Shown piece by piece: positions 62,211-64,000 of a stretch of 64,000 bases of DNA (position 1 is its first letter; every line of letters starts with the position of its first letter). The notes beneath the pieces were generated by a model that made no database searches, was not told where the DNA came from, and saw only the letters and a list, made by a program, of their open reading frames with translations. Both the position numbers and the translations under genes were made by a program. The stretch is from an uncultured Flavobacteriaceae bacterium (lineage in GTDB: Bacteria > Bacteroidota > Bacteroidia > Flavobacteriales > Flavobacteriaceae). The stretch covers positions 62,001 through 126,000 of the forward strand of contig CANNAC010000003.1 of the NCBI GenBank assembly GCA_947502495.1, written 5' to 3'.

Positions 62211-62969
62211 ATGAGTTTCTCATATTTACATTATTTTACTTTAAAGATTGTTTTGTGCATGTTTCTCTTGGTTTCTACACCAAATTTATATGCACAAACA
62301 TCTTATAAGGTTACTTATAATATTTCAGAAATTAAACTTCAAGGTTCTATAGATAATCTAGACGAAAAAGGCAAACGTATTACTAAACAAGTTGCTGCTA
62401 GAGCAAAAGAAGTACATTATACACTCATATCTAATAATGAAAATTCGTATTTTCAGTTAGAAGAAGTATTAAAAAAAGAAAGCGATTCACCACTTGATAA
62501 CATGCTATCAAAAATGGCAATGAGATTTCCTTCTTTTAATAAAGAAGTTTATACCAATAACAATAGTATTGTTTTTGTTAGAAATTTAGCCAATAAAGAT
62601 TTTTTAGTTAAAAGGGATTTATACAATTTTAATTGGGCTATTAAGGATGAATCAAAAAACATTCTTGGTTTTGTAGCAAAGAAAGCTGAAGGAAATTATT
62701 ATGATCCAATAATTGATGAGGAATTAAAAGTGAAGGCCTGGTTTATTCCATCAATTCCATTAAATTCTGGTCCAGATATTTTTAATGGTCTTCCTGGATT
62801 AATTGCAGAAGTTAATTTAAAGGGAGCTGTAGTATCAGTTAAGAGCATTGAACGAAATACAGTTTTGAAAATACAAGAAATTGATACATCTAAATCAATG
62901 ACACAAAAGGAATATGAAGACTTAATAATAAATTTAACAAAAAAACATATTGATAATTATAAAGAATGA
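62211..62969 (+). CDS. GLPGLI family protein (second)
   Basis: About 252 residues from ATG 62211; an ATG at 62196 inside the peptide gene would add 5 residues. Signal sequence to about residue 29 (…STPNLYAQ), then SYKVTYNISEIKLQG, the block AKKAEGNYYDP…VKAWFIPSIPLNSGP and the motif NGLPGLIAEV. Paralogous to 61195. Immediately precedes the TonB-dependent receptor, the common partner of this family. Confidence 0.9.
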   Translation: MSFSYLHYFTLKIVLCMFLLVSTPNLYAQTSYKVTYNISEIKLQGSIDNLDEKGKRITKQVAARAKEVHYTLISNNENSYFQLEEVLKKESDSPLDNMLSKMAMRFPSFNKEVYTNNNSIVFVRNLANKDFLVKRDLYNFNWAIKDESKNILGFVAKKAEGNYYDPIIDEELKVKAWFIPSIPLNSGPDIFNGLPGLIAEVNLKGAVVSVKSIERNTVLKIQEIDTSKSMTQKEYEDLIINLTKKHIDNYKE

Positions 62970-63013
62970 TGCTTTTAAAGAAAGCAAACGTCGAAAATCC
63001 AAAAAACAATTAA

Positions 63014-64000
63014 TTGATAAAGTTTAAACATACAATTATTTTAATCCTGCTATTTCTAGCAGGATTTTCTCTTCATGCTCAAAATACAATATTACATGGC
63101 AAGGTTACAGACACTATACAAACCTCTTTATTTAATGTAAACATTCTAGCAATACCAGAATCTGAAATCGAAGAGATACGTTTTGCAATTACAAACCAAC
63201 AAGGAGAATACAAACTTAAATTAGAGCAAAACCAAACGTATACTATAACAGTAAGTTATTTAGGTTTTTTACCAGAAAATTTAACAATAAATACAAAAGA
63301 AAAAAACCTAATACATAATTTTACATTACAAGAAAATCCAGATCAATTAGATGAAGTAATTTTAAACTACATACCTCCAGTTGTTATTAAAAAAGATACC
63401 ACTATTTATCGTGTAGATAAATTTACAACAGGAGAAGAACGTAAACTAAAAGATGTACTTAAAAAATTACCAGGAGTAGAAGTAGATAAACAAGGCAATG
63501 TTGCAGTACAAGGTAAAAAAGTAACTAAAGTATTAGTAGAAGGTAAAGTTTTTTTTACAGGCAATAGTAAATTGGCGGTAAATAATATACCTGCAGATGC
63601 TGTAGATGAAGTTGTAGTTTTAGACAATTACAATGAAATTGCGATGCTCAAAGGTTTGCAAGATAGTGAAGATGTGGCATTAAACATTAAGCTTAAAGAA
63701 GATAAGAAAAAGTTTGCCTTTGGTGATGTGGAGTTTGGTGCAGGAATTAAAGAACGTTATGTGGTACATCCAAATCTATTTTATTATAGCCCAGAAACGA
63801 ATGTTAACTTTATAGGAGACCTAAACAATACAGGAGTTAAGAGTTTTTCTTTTAGAGATTATCTAGAATTTGAAGGTGGCTTTGGTAAACTATTAAAAGA
63901 TTCTGGCAGCTATTTTAGTTTGTTTAATAGTGATTTTGCTAAATATTTAAACAATCAAGATTTTATAGCAAACACCAACCAATTTGGTGCAATAAACATT
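63014..64000 (+). CDS. TonB-dependent receptor, carboxypeptidase-regulatory type (partial, 3' end outside window)
   Basis: Outer-membrane receptor whose first 329 codons lie in the window. Begins at TTG 63014 with a signal peptide (MIKFKHTIILILLFLAGFSLHAQ). A CarboxypepD_reg-like domain follows (GKVTDTIQTSLFNVNILAI … YTITVSYLGFLPE), then a plug-like region (LKDVLKKLPGVEVDKQGNVAVQGKKVTKVLVEGK … NIPADAVDEVVVLDNYNEI) and the first barrel strands. Probably imports or senses a ligand across the outer membrane. Directly follows two peptide/GLPGLI pairs, so one ligand could be peptide-like, which is inference. Confidence 0.88.
   Translation, partial: MIKFKHTIILILLFLAGFSLHAQNTILHGKVTDTIQTSLFNVNILAIPESEIEEIRFAITNQQGEYKLKLEQNQTYTITVSYLGFLPENLTINTKEKNLIHNFTLQENPDQLDEVILNYIPPVVIKKDTTIYRVDKFTTGEERKLKDVLKKLPGVEVDKQGNVAVQGKKVTKVLVEGKVFFTGNSKLAVNNIPADAVDEVVVLDNYNEIAMLKGLQDSEDVALNIKLKEDKKKFAFGDVEFGAGIKERYVVHPNLFYYSPETNVNFIGDLNNTGVKSFSFRDYLEFEGGFGKLLKDSGSYFSLFNSDFAKYLNNQDFIANTNQFGAINI

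Overview
The window reads as a chromosome segment of an AT-rich marine-type member of the Flavobacteriaceae (Bacteroidota). This rests on gliding and type IX secretion genes (sprE, gldH), C-terminal T9SS sorting domains, GLPGLI-family proteins, a SusC/TonB-type receptor, a split ATP synthase operon without atpDC, TTG start codons, and promoters of the Bacteroidota form TTG-N19-TAnnTTTG. No tRNA, rRNA, CRISPR array or insertion sequence was found. The species cannot be named from the sequence alone.

Layout. 1-7898 is a capsule or exopolysaccharide cluster on the + strand: acetyltransferase, two polymerase/ligase-like membrane proteins, a WecG/TagA glycosyltransferase, UDP-glucose dehydrogenase, UDP-glucuronate decarboxylase and the initiating sugar-phosphate transferase. 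A GT4 glycosyltransferase and a CapK-like adenylate-forming enzyme follow on the - strand (7895-10510). 10523-21994 is housekeeping: purD, two small flavobacterial DUF genes, upp, a T9SS-exported SdrD_B-repeat protein, DUF4254 plus GT9, a PaaE-like reductase and an ABC exporter pair. 22145-31464 carries sprE, a bactofilin and the atp operon (AtpZ, DUF6168-like, atpB-E-F-H, an unrelated secreted-protein gene, atpA, atpG). 31564-40653 holds lipoproteins, a flippase, dut, a sugar nucleotidyltransferase, TPR, DUF4292 and EnvC-like genes and a thioesterase. 40869-48838 holds an HU/SPOR protein, dprA, trpS, plsC, an ECF-sigma operon and recA. 48839-57615 holds a probable small RNA or tiny-ORF transcript, trhO, a radical SAM gene, an M23 peptidase, ricT, gldH and a class A PBP.

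The most unusual part is 57720-64000. A noncoding leader of about 380-450 bp occurs three times, plus a fourth 3'-only copy. Each copy sits directly in front of a different short exported protein gene. Two of these encode Cys-rich lipoproteins and two encode small two-cysteine peptides. Every exported gene is followed by a different partner: a 59-aa two-helix membrane protein, a thioredoxin-like protein, and two GLPGLI proteins, the last leading into a TonB-dependent receptor. Two of the three putative promoters carry uninterrupted T tracts of 17 and 15 between the -33 and -7 elements, which would make them length-variable (phase-variable) promoters. This looks like a modular, switchable array of exported peptides, and I do not recognise it as a described system.

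A second regulatory observation is a 28-nt motif, CGCAACCTTTT-N9-TGCATCTA. It lies upstream of the ECF-sigma operon and again upstream of the recA-trhO intergenic transcript. This suggests an autoregulated sigma factor that also drives a small RNA or tiny peptide.
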